From positions 1-5,291 of the forward strand of contig DAOVUK010000270.1 of assembly GCA_030632625.1 (NCBI GenBank): a stretch of DNA of 5,291 nt, given 5' to 3'. Each line of letters starts with the position of its first letter. Positions within the stretch are counted from its first letter, which is position 1. A model generated the notes under the pieces. That model saw only the letters and a list, made by a program, of their open reading frames with translations, ran no database searches and was not told the DNA's origin. The translations under genes were made by a program, and so were the position numbers. This document shows, piece after piece, positions 1 to 5,291 of the stretch. This DNA is from Gammaproteobacteria bacterium. Lineage in GTDB: Bacteria > Pseudomonadota > Gammaproteobacteria > GRL18.

Positions 1-751
1 AATGCTTCAGTCCTCTTCTGCAGATTTGTATGTATCGATGGAGTATATACACCATGCACACACGCAACGCGCATTGTGTCTAAGACTCTGGTGTCCTTGG
101 GGGTGTCGTTCATCCTGCCCGGTAGTGGCGGTGCTGCTGGGCGGTATTCCTATTACTGTCGGCTTGCTTGGACTAGTACGCTGGCTGCCTCTTGGTGAAA
201 TTGTTTCCCCCGGGCTGGGAATGATTATCCAGAGTCTGGGTATTATTGCTATAGTCTACGCTATTCTTGCCGGCTTGATACAGGCACAGTTGAAGATGTT
301 ACCCGTCTATGCAGCGCTTGTTATTAGCGGAATTTATGCTGCTGCTATAGGGATAGGACTTGCTAATCCTGTCGTATGGAAGCAGTACGAAAATTTAGTC
401 CATTTCTTTATTACTTATTTTGGAATGGGGTTTGCGCTGCTTGTCATAGCCACCGGGTGGTTAGCATCGAAATATGATTATGCTCTGACTGCTGTGCCGC
501 AGCCGGACTATTTAAGCCGATGGTTTAAACAATCCTGGCCTGCAGCGATCAGACGTTCAATAGAGAAGATGAAATTTGACAGCTTGTACCGCTGGTGTAC
601 TAAAGTGGGCTTTCTTTGGCAGAAGCACTCATGGCAAAGAATATGGGATTATAGTGAGCGTTCTCTACAACACTGGAACATTGCAATTACTCTGTTTCTG
701 TTGCTGGGAATTGTTGTGGTACTGGTCGGTGTATTGTCCAGTTTAGAATAG
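1..751 (+). CDS. Antiporter-like (NuoL/M/N, MrpD, HyfB type) membrane subunit, 3' part, probable frameshift
   Basis: This is the end of a gene that begins before the window; the stop is TAG at 749-751. The frame ending there runs back to an ATG at 2, but that ATG is probably not the true start. Its first 39 residues are Cys-rich and not membrane-like, whereas frame 1 reads a better membrane segment up to about 120. Numbering from that ATG, hydrophobic segments lie near 41-62, 72-93, 101-121, 133-154 and 228-246. The stretch GLVRWLPL, then a long helix, then QAQLKMLPVYA (94-104, Lys98) resembles the helix 7-8 region of proton-translocating antiporter subunits, where a Lys takes part in proton transfer. 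Residues 155-226 form a basic, Trp-rich segment (seven Trp) before the last helix. Likely role: an inner-membrane ion-translocating subunit. The family call is by eye and tentative; an unrelated polytopic protein is possible. Confidence 0.45.
   Translation, partial: MLQSSSADLYVSMEYIHHAHTQRALCLRLWCPWGCRSSCPVVAVLLGGIPITVGLLGLVRWLPLGEIVSPGLGMIIQSLGIIAIVYAILAGLIQAQLKMLPVYAALVISGIYAAAIGIGLANPVVWKQYENLVHFFITYFGMGFALLVIATGWLASKYDYALTAVPQPDYLSRWFKQSWPAAIRRSIEKMKFDSLYRWCTKVGFLWQKHSWQRIWDYSERSLQHWNIAITLFLLLGIVVVLVGVLSSLE
113..124 (+). other. Apparent frameshift site (one extra base) in the antiporter-like gene
   Basis: Frame 1 is open from position 1 and reads LVSLGVSFILP up to the CCC at 118-120, then continues as non-membrane sequence to a TGA at 196-198. 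Frame 2 becomes strongly hydrophobic from the codon at 119 (PVVAVLLGGIP). Removing one C from the 118-120 run joins the two into one continuous hydrophobic helix. This is either a disrupted gene or an assembly/sequencing error. The G run at 99-103 is another possible place, but shifting there gives a less hydrophobic product. Confidence 0.45.
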
Positions 752-777
752 AAATTTGCTGCCATTACATTATGTTC

Positions 778-797
778 AAATGCTTATTCTGGCATTT
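778..797. repeat. Short inverted repeat between convergent genes
   Basis: AAATGC at 778-783 and GCATTT at 792-797 are exact reverse complements around an 8-base loop, and they span the stop codon of the minus-strand cyclase. The position between two convergent genes (32-base gap) would suit a bidirectional terminator. However, the stem is only 6 bp, is AT-rich, and has no T-run on either strand, so terminator activity is doubtful. Confidence 0.25.
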
Positions 798-1908
798 CTG
801 CTGTATAAAATTGAAAGTTATTTCTTCCTTCTCTTTTAGCTTTATACATTGCAGCATCAGCAAACTTTAAAAGATTTTCAGCTTCAATGTCATCTTTGGG
901 ATAAAGACTGATGCCGATACTACTGGACACATAGAGCCTATGATCATCAATTAACATAGGTTCAGATAAACTCTTTAAAATCTTTTCTGATAACAGCGGT
1001 GCATCCTGGGCATAATTCAACTTCATCATAAGAATAGTAAATTCATCACCACTTAAGCGAGCCACTGTATCTTCCTTACGCACGAGATTCTTAAGCCTTT
1101 GAGCAACCATCTGAAGGACTTTGTCTCCTATATCATGGCCAAAAGAATCATTAATGGTTTTAAATCGATCCAGATCAATAAACAGGAGTGCAAATTCTTC
1201 TTTGCGGCGTTTTGCTGTTTCAATAGCATGGGACAAGCGGTCATTAAACAGCACACGATTAGACAGACCGGTTAAGGCATCATACATAGCCATATCATGG
1301 AGTTTTTGGCTTAACTTTTCAGCCTTCTGCAGCAGGGCCTGTTTTTCATGGATCTCAATCTCAAGTTTATGATGAGCCTCATTGAGCTGCAGCATGGCAT
1401 GTTTCAATGCTTTGAGGGGCCAGAAATATAATATGGCATAAATCATTAACCCCAGAAACAAACTGAATATAAATGTCAGGACAGTATTGATAATGACTGG
1501 CTGTAAACTGGCCTGTATTTGAACCTGGGCAACTATATTGACACCATCACTGACATTGGCATGACGGACAAGTCGTATTGTTTTTTCTGGAATCTCACCG
1601 GTGATAATATGAACAGCATGTTGCTGACTAATCAATAAAACCTGCCTTTTATTTGTATTGATGTGTTTTTCCAGAAAGCCGATAAGCCGGGCTTCCTGAT
1701 AGCTCCAGGTATCTGGATTTTTAAAAATATAGACAGAAATATCATCAGCAGCAATATCTGCAGTATGCTGAAGGGTAACGGACAAATTCTGATGCTGGAT
1801 ATAATAATAACCGGCAGGTACAATCAGAATGACAAGCAGCGCAATTGCACCTGCCAATAGTTTTATTGTTTTTTTAAGCTTGTGTTCTGCCAGCTGTCTT
1901 ATTTTCAT
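784..1908 (-). CDS. Membrane-anchored diguanylate cyclase (GGDEF protein) with periplasmic sensor region
   Basis: This 374-residue protein should make c-di-GMP from two GTP at the inner membrane. Helix 1 (about 14-37) and helix 2 (about 138-162) flank a periplasmic region of about 100 residues. A charged, coiled-coil-like helix (about 168-206) leads into the GGDEF domain (about 207-370). Active-site features are intact: DALT (210-213), metal-binding Asp245 in FIDLD, guanine-contacting Asn253 and Asp262 in the ND..GHD.GD stretch, and signature SGDEF (286-290). SGDEF is a common active variant of GGDEF. The RxxD inhibitory site (Arg277-Asp280) sits exactly five residues before the signature, so product feedback inhibition is expected. 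There is no EAL, HAMP or PAS domain. The ATG lies 4 bases after the stop of the upstream binding-protein gene and has no clear Shine-Dalgarno, which suggests translational coupling. The periplasmic fold is unassigned; I infer that it receives a signal, perhaps through the neighbouring binding protein. Confidence 0.93.
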   Translation of the reverse strand: MKIRQLAEHKLKKTIKLLAGAIALLVILIVPAGYYYIQHQNLSVTLQHTADIAADDISVYIFKNPDTWSYQEARLIGFLEKHINTNKRQVLLISQQHAVHIITGEIPEKTIRLVRHANVSDGVNIVAQVQIQASLQPVIINTVLTFIFSLFLGLMIYAILYFWPLKALKHAMLQLNEAHHKLEIEIHEKQALLQKAEKLSQKLHDMAMYDALTGLSNRVLFNDRLSHAIETAKRRKEEFALLFIDLDRFKTINDSFGHDIGDKVLQMVAQRLKNLVRKEDTVARLSGDEFTILMMKLNYAQDAPLLSEKILKSLSEPMLIDDHRLYVSSSIGISLYPKDDIEAENLLKFADAAMYKAKREGRNNFQFYTAEMPE

Positions 1909-1918
1909 AGAGCTATCG
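1909..1918 (-). promoter_or_regulatory. Stop-start junction between binding protein and cyclase (translational coupling)
   Basis: On the minus strand the last codon CGA and the stop TAG (1913-1915) are followed by CTCT and then the cyclase ATG (1908-1906). The preceding 25 bases contain no good Shine-Dalgarno. Ribosomes finishing the first gene could restart on the second, keeping the two products in a fixed ratio. Coupling is inferred from the spacing. Confidence 0.5.
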
Positions 1919-2728
1919 TATCGTCAGGTGGCCGGTGTTTAATAATATAGATTGCCCTTTTTCTGAATAGATAAAATGAATGAATGCATCCACAATTTGC
2001 GGTTTATTATTTTCGTTATAAACAAAATATAATTTTTTATACATTGGATACGTTTTGTTAATAAGATTTTCTATTGTTGCTGCGATACCATCAAGTTTCA
2101 GGGCTTTAATCGGTCTGTTTTCACTTAGAATGAGAGATAATGTTGAAGTGCCAATGGCCCCCGGTACACTGGCAATCATATCTGCAGAATCCTGATCGGT
2201 CAGAGCTACAGGTATCCCTCTGCGTTGGTAGGAGCGAATAAAACTCGTTTGGAATTCTGACATGGTATTAATCAGTATTTTGCTGTCTGAATCCTGAAAT
2301 GGTCTTAAAATGGGTCGAACCGGACTGCCGTCAGGCCATTGTTTGAGTGTGCCGGTATAGATATGGTTAACCTGAGATTTGCTCACATTTTGCTGCACTA
2401 ATGTGTCTGCGACAGCAAATACCAGGGGGGTGTCAGCATAGTGGATAATTTGTAATTCTGAGGAGATCTCAGTGCTTTTCAGTGGTCTGCTGGTAAGAGC
2501 AAGTTGGATTTTTTGGTGTTTTAAGGCTTTGATTCCACCACTGCTGCCCATACTCGGCAGTATTTTAATTTCATCGTGTGGATGACTCTTACTAAATTCT
2601 TCTATCAGCAGCTTAAATGTACCCAGATCGGTGCCTGTTCCACCTATTATCAGGGATTCAGCATAGAGGGGGGAGAAAACTGCAGAAATGAACAGATAAC
2701 AAATGAATAAAAATGGTCGATATCTCAT
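1913..2728 (-). CDS. PstS-like periplasmic solute-binding protein (PBP-like family)
   Basis: This 271-residue protein has a signal peptide: Arg at 2 and 4, a hydrophobic core at about 6-19, and likely cleavage after LYA (23). The mature part fits the type 2 periplasmic-binding fold of PstS-like proteins: GGTGTDLGT (29-37), GSSGGIKAL (61-69), TSRPLKSTE (79-87), IYTGTLKQWPDGSPVR (123-138), PGAIGTSTLS (189-198) and YPMYKKLYFVY (227-237). It is shorter than E. coli PstS (mature form about 320 residues). The PstS phosphate loop R-x-x-x-SGT is replaced by R142-PF-QDSDS, so phosphate may not be the ligand. No permease or ATPase gene adjoins it. It is the first gene of a pair with the cyclase 4 bases downstream, so a sensory role is more likely than transport, by inference. 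GGAA at 2737-2740 (minus strand), 8 bases before the ATG, is a modest ribosome-binding site. No lipobox Cys is present, so the protein should be soluble in the periplasm. Confidence 0.85.
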   Translation of the reverse strand: MRYRPFLFICYLFISAVFSPLYAESLIIGGTGTDLGTFKLLIEEFSKSHPHDEIKILPSMGSSGGIKALKHQKIQLALTSRPLKSTEISSELQIIHYADTPLVFAVADTLVQQNVSKSQVNHIYTGTLKQWPDGSPVRPILRPFQDSDSKILINTMSEFQTSFIRSYQRRGIPVALTDQDSADMIASVPGAIGTSTLSLILSENRPIKALKLDGIAATIENLINKTYPMYKKLYFVYNENNKPQIVDAFIHFIYSEKGQSILLNTGHLTIR

Positions 2729-2999
2729 AAATATAATTCCAAAAGGGCTATAAAAACAACGGAATTGTGAGTTTTTATTAGTTAATTTATATGCTTTGCA
2801 GTAAATATAAAACTACTTGATATACATATTGATTTAAAGCATAGCACAGCAACTCTATTATTCCTGCTTTCCCTCAGACAGCGCTGATAAAAACGACAGG
2901 CGACTGCCAATATAAGTTGTATTTTGTGACACAATCCTCTTTGAATGTTATCCTTCCACGATATTTGCATAAATACCGCACTAATAAAGGACAATTCCC
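2729..2999. promoter_or_regulatory. Divergent intergenic region between the binding-protein/cyclase pair and dbpA
   Basis: This 271-base AT-rich stretch should hold promoters in both directions. On the plus strand TATAAG (2911-2916) is a fair -10 box but lacks a convincing -35 at 17 bases. TTGAAT (2941-2946) is a possible -35 with no well-spaced -10. On the minus strand the AT-rich stretch near 2785-2795 contains TATAAA, again without a good -35. An 11-base palindrome, TTGTGACACAA, lies at 2924-2934. No Pho-box-like direct repeat (CTGTCAT type) was seen. No convincing small gene was seen. Exact promoters cannot be fixed by eye. Confidence 0.4.
2924..2934. promoter_or_regulatory. Small palindrome, possible operator
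   Basis: TTGTG-A-CACAA is a perfect inverted repeat with a one-base centre, about 66-76 bases upstream of the dbpA start and within the probable promoter zone. It does not match the CRP consensus (TGTGA-N6-TCACA) or FNR (TTGAT-N4-ATCAA). It could bind a dimeric regulator, but a repeat this short can occur by chance. Confidence 0.2.
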
Positions 3000-3002
3000 T
3001 TG
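2986..3002 (+). promoter_or_regulatory. Ribosome-binding site and TTG start of dbpA
   Basis: AAAGGA (2986-2991) sits 8 bases before TTG (3000-3002). An in-frame TAA at 2985-2987 closes the frame just upstream, and no ATG or GTG lies between. The next in-frame ATG (codon 27) is inside the Q motif and is too late. The spacing and the match of the product's N-terminus to DbpA therefore fix TTG as the start. Confidence 0.8.
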
Positions 3003-4382
3003 AGCCAGACTGACTTTACATCCCTGAAACTGCATCCCGCTCTGCTTAAAAATCTCTCTACTCTGGGGTATCAGTTCATGACGCCCATACAGGAACAGAG
3101 TCTGCCGCATATTTTAAAGGGCAAAGATGTTATTGCCCAGGGGCAGACCGGCTCAGGAAAAACAGCAGCCTTTGGTCTGGGACTGTTGGAAAAACTCAAT
3201 GTAAAGCGCTTTCGTATTCAGTCACTTATACTTTGTCCCACTCGTGAACTGGCTGATCAGGTGGCTAAAGAAATTCGTAAGCTGGGTCGTGCTATCCATA
3301 ATATTAAAGTGTTAACCCTTTGCGGGGGAATGCCGTTTGGACCACAGGTAGGCTCACTGGAGCATGGTGCTCATATTATTGTCGGTACGCCGGGGCGCAT
3401 TGAAGATCATCTGGGTAAAGGCACGTTGCAACTGGATGATGTCAATCTGCTGGTGCTTGATGAAGCCGATCGTATGCTGGACATGGGTTTCCAGTCACAA
3501 CTGGATAATATTATTGAGCGAATCTCAAGGGACAGACAAACCCTCATGTTCAGTGCGACATTTCCCGATCAAATAAAAGCCGTTGCCAAACGTATTATGC
3601 AGCAGCCGGTTACCGTTCATGTTGAATCAACCCATGATAATTCCACGATTCAACAGCATTTATTTAAAGCGGAAGATAATCTGCACCGTTTGACTATATT
3701 GCGCCTGTTATTGCAGCAGTACCAGCCGGAATCGGCAGTGGTTTTTTGTAATACCAGGATTGAGACCCAGGAAGTAGCTGATGAACTGAGCTATTTTGGT
3801 TTCAGTGTTATGGCTCTGCATGGTGATATGGAACAACGGGACCGTGATCAAACACTGGTTCGGTTTATGAATAAGAGCATTTCAATTCTGGTTGCCACCG
3901 ATGTGGCTGCTCGTGGTCTGGATATAGAATCTCTGGATGCTGTGATTAATTATCAAATTGCCCGTGAGCTTGAGGTACATGTCCACCGTATTGGCAGAAC
4001 CGGGCGGGCGGGTAATAAGGGTATTGCTTTAACCATTATTACTGACAAAGAAAAATTTAAGTTAGCTAAGCTGGAAGAATTTCTGCAAACAAGCATTGAG
4101 CCGGAAGCGATACCCCCAATCAACTTATTGGACAAACCAAGCTATCAACCATCAATGGTCACTTTACAAATTGATGGCGGAAAAAAACAAAAGCTCAGAC
4201 CTGGCGATATTCTGGGTGCCTTAACAGGAGAAAATGGTATTAGCGGAAAGCAAGTCGGGAAAATTCAGCTCTTTCCTAATAAAGCTTATGTTGCCGTGAG
4301 TCGGGAGGTTGCTCAAGATGCGTTGAGAAAAATAGGTGAGGGAAAATTAAAAGGCCGTACTTTTCGGGTCAGACAAATTTAA
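3000..4382 (+). CDS. dbpA: ATP-dependent RNA helicase DbpA (23S rRNA-specific DEAD-box protein)
   Basis: This 460-residue protein matches the length (E. coli 457) and architecture of DbpA, a cytoplasmic helicase that remodels 23S rRNA around hairpin 92 during late 50S subunit assembly. All helicase motifs are present: Q motif (Phe6 to Gln31), motif I AQGQTGSGKT (46-55), Ia PTRELA (80-85), GG (109-110), TPGR (130-133), DEAD (154-157), SAT (185-187), VVFCNT (247-252), ATDVAARGLDI (299-309) and HRIGRTGRAG (329-338). The C-terminal RNA-binding domain (about 386-459) has the DbpA hallmarks IDGGKKQKLRPGD (391-403), ILGALTG (404-410), a YVAV strand (430-433) and a final KLKGRTFRVR. This domain separates DbpA from RhlE, SrmB and CsdA. 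Translation begins at TTG behind AAAGGA. The gene is divergent from the binding-protein/cyclase pair and runs toward the symporter gene 86 bases on. No truncation or missing catalytic residue is seen. Confidence 0.97.
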   Translation: MSQTDFTSLKLHPALLKNLSTLGYQFMTPIQEQSLPHILKGKDVIAQGQTGSGKTAAFGLGLLEKLNVKRFRIQSLILCPTRELADQVAKEIRKLGRAIHNIKVLTLCGGMPFGPQVGSLEHGAHIIVGTPGRIEDHLGKGTLQLDDVNLLVLDEADRMLDMGFQSQLDNIIERISRDRQTLMFSATFPDQIKAVAKRIMQQPVTVHVESTHDNSTIQQHLFKAEDNLHRLTILRLLLQQYQPESAVVFCNTRIETQEVADELSYFGFSVMALHGDMEQRDRDQTLVRFMNKSISILVATDVAARGLDIESLDAVINYQIARELEVHVHRIGRTGRAGNKGIALTIITDKEKFKLAKLEEFLQTSIEPEAIPPINLLDKPSYQPSMVTLQIDGGKKQKLRPGDILGALTGENGISGKQVGKIQLFPNKAYVAVSREVAQDALRKIGEGKLKGRTFRVRQI

Positions 4383-4468
4383 AATATTCTTCAGGGCATG
4401 GTTAGTATGATAAAATCCATTCACTTTTCTGAGAGTATCACTCAGCTAATAATTAACAGGAAATCTTT
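4383..4468 (+). promoter_or_regulatory. Intergenic spacer with possible promoter and ribosome-binding site of the symporter gene
   Basis: TATGAT (4406-4411) and the overlapping TAAAAT (4411-4416) are each 5/6 matches to a sigma-70 -10 box. The best upstream partner, TCTTCA (4388-4393, 17 bases before TAAAAT), is a weak -35. A short inverted repeat, CTGAG (4429-4433) with CTCAG (4441-4445), follows. It lacks a T-run, so it is not a convincing dbpA terminator. AGGA (4458-4461), 7 bases before the ATG, is a good ribosome-binding site. The symporter may have its own promoter or be read through from dbpA. Confidence 0.4.
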
Positions 4469-5291
4469 ATGTTTCAACTGATTCAACGGCATTCATCACT
4501 CAACAAACTGGTGGTAGCCGGTATCCTGCTGGGAATTGTTTTTGGTATTGTTTTACCTGAAATCGCCCTACAGCAAAAAGTGATAGGTATGGCATTTGTC
4601 AGCTTTTTAAAGATGCTGGTTGTACCTCTGGTTTTTGCTTCTATTTTTGCTGCCGTATCAGGCTTAGGTACCTTGGAACAGTTAAAAAATATTGGTCTTA
4701 AGACAATACTCCTGTATTTACTGACCACTGCTTTATCAGTCCTTCTGGCGATTATTATGATGAATATTTTTAATATCGGCGATGTGGTTTCATCAGAGGG
4801 GCTTGTCTATGCTAAGGCAGGTGAAGTGGATGATTTTTCAGGGACAAAAATGTTTCTCAGTTTTATCCCGACCAACATCTTTCAAGCCCTGGCAACAGGT
4901 GATTTGATGAAGGTTATTGTCTTTGGTGTTTTATTGGGTATTGCTACTTTATATCTGGAAGATGAAGATCATAAAACCTTATTGAAGATATCAACAGCAA
5001 TGAGTAATGCCATGCTTAAAATTGCTGAATGGATCATCAAGCTGACCCCTATTGGTGTATTCAGTTTGATCAGTTATGTGGTTGCTGAACAGGGAATCGA
5101 TGTCATTATCGGGTTATGGAAATATATGCTGCTGGTGATTGCAGTACTCCTGATCCACGGTCTGCTTACTTTACCATTGATTTTATCGCTGCTGACCAGA
5201 ATTAATCCCTATCGTTACTTAAGCAATATCCGGGAAGTACCTTTGATGGCTTTTTCTACCGCATCCAGTGCCGCGACATTACCCGTCAGCA
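4469..5291 (+). CDS. Dicarboxylate/amino acid:cation symporter (SDF/DAACS family), 5' part
   Basis: The first 274 residues are present and the frame runs off the window end; family members are usually about 400-440 residues. The start is ATG at 4469 behind AGGA. These inner-membrane carriers import glutamate, aspartate or C4-dicarboxylates with Na+ or H+ by an elevator mechanism. Visible hallmarks are helices near 12-30, 41-66, 78-101, 147-163, 183-207 and 217-242; FLKMLVVPLVFASI (46-59) in helix 2; and IPTNIFQALATGDLMKVIVFG (133-153), the conserved stretch leading into helix 4. LTPIGVFSL lies at 192-200, and the serine-rich re-entrant loop STASSAATLP (263-272) contributes to substrate and ion binding. 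The second hairpin and the helix 7/8 residues (NMDG motif, substrate-selecting Arg/Asp) are outside the window. GltP/GltT-type and DctA-type specificity therefore cannot be told apart, nor can Na+ from H+ coupling. No neighbour in the window hints at the substrate. Confidence 0.93.
   Translation, partial: MFQLIQRHSSLNKLVVAGILLGIVFGIVLPEIALQQKVIGMAFVSFLKMLVVPLVFASIFAAVSGLGTLEQLKNIGLKTILLYLLTTALSVLLAIIMMNIFNIGDVVSSEGLVYAKAGEVDDFSGTKMFLSFIPTNIFQALATGDLMKVIVFGVLLGIATLYLEDEDHKTLLKISTAMSNAMLKIAEWIIKLTPIGVFSLISYVVAEQGIDVIIGLWKYMLLVIAVLLIHGLLTLPLILSLLTRINPYRYLSNIREVPLMAFSTASSAATLPVS

Noticed and set aside
1121..1372. Plus-strand 83-codon Ser-rich open frame
   Set aside because: It is antisense to the catalytic GGDEF region, and its Ser/Arg-rich composition is typical of a reverse-strand shadow.
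2729..2850. Pho box upstream of the PstS-like gene
   Set aside because: I looked for CTGTCAT-type direct repeats with 11-base phasing and found none, so PhoB control is not supported.
2782..2994. Minus-strand 70-codon open frame in the divergent intergenic region
   Set aside because: It has no recognisable domain, has a low-complexity Ile/Ser/Cys-rich composition and no evident ribosome-binding site, and it lies where promoters are expected.
2874..3110. Minus-strand 78-codon open frame overlapping the dbpA start
   Set aside because: Its N-terminal half is antisense to the well-supported dbpA coding sequence and it shows no protein-like pattern.
4429..4445. Inverted repeat CTGAG...CTCAG as a dbpA terminator
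   Set aside because: The stem is only 5 bp and no T-run follows, so it does not look like an intrinsic terminator.
4483..4728. Minus-strand 81-codon open frame
   Set aside because: It is the antisense shadow of the symporter gene, whose sense frame carries clear family motifs.

Overview
The window looks like ordinary chromosome from a moderately AT-rich gammaproteobacterium. The main support is a full-length DbpA-type RNA helicase, closely similar to the E. coli protein throughout, beside a diguanylate cyclase and a PstS-like periplasmic protein. The genus cannot be named from the sequence alone. No rRNA, tRNA, CRISPR array, insertion sequence or phage gene was seen.

Layout from left to right. 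Positions 1-751 (+) hold the 3' part of a gene for a multi-spanning membrane protein. It resembles proton-translocating antiporter-type subunits (NuoL/M/N, MrpD, HyfB), and an apparent frameshift lies near position 120. Facing it is a two-gene minus-strand unit, transcribed from about 2728 down to 784. Its first gene encodes a secreted PstS-like solute-binding protein (1913-2728). Its second gene, 4 bases downstream, encodes a membrane-anchored diguanylate cyclase with a periplasmic sensor region (784-1908). A 271-base divergent intergenic region (2729-2999) separates this unit from dbpA (3000-4382, +), which uses a TTG start. After an 86-base gap comes a dicarboxylate/amino acid:cation symporter gene (4469 to the window end, +), cut off inside the serine-rich re-entrant loop.

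The most interesting unit is the minus-strand pair. A binding protein with no visible ABC permease or ATPase is tightly coupled to a cyclase with a periplasmic domain. This suggests that a periplasmic ligand is reported to cytoplasmic c-di-GMP synthesis. The layout is analogous to NspS-MbaA of Vibrio cholerae but uses a PstS-type binding protein. The pairing is seen in the sequence; the signalling role is inferred. The other genes are housekeeping (ribosome assembly) and transport, with no evident link to this pair.
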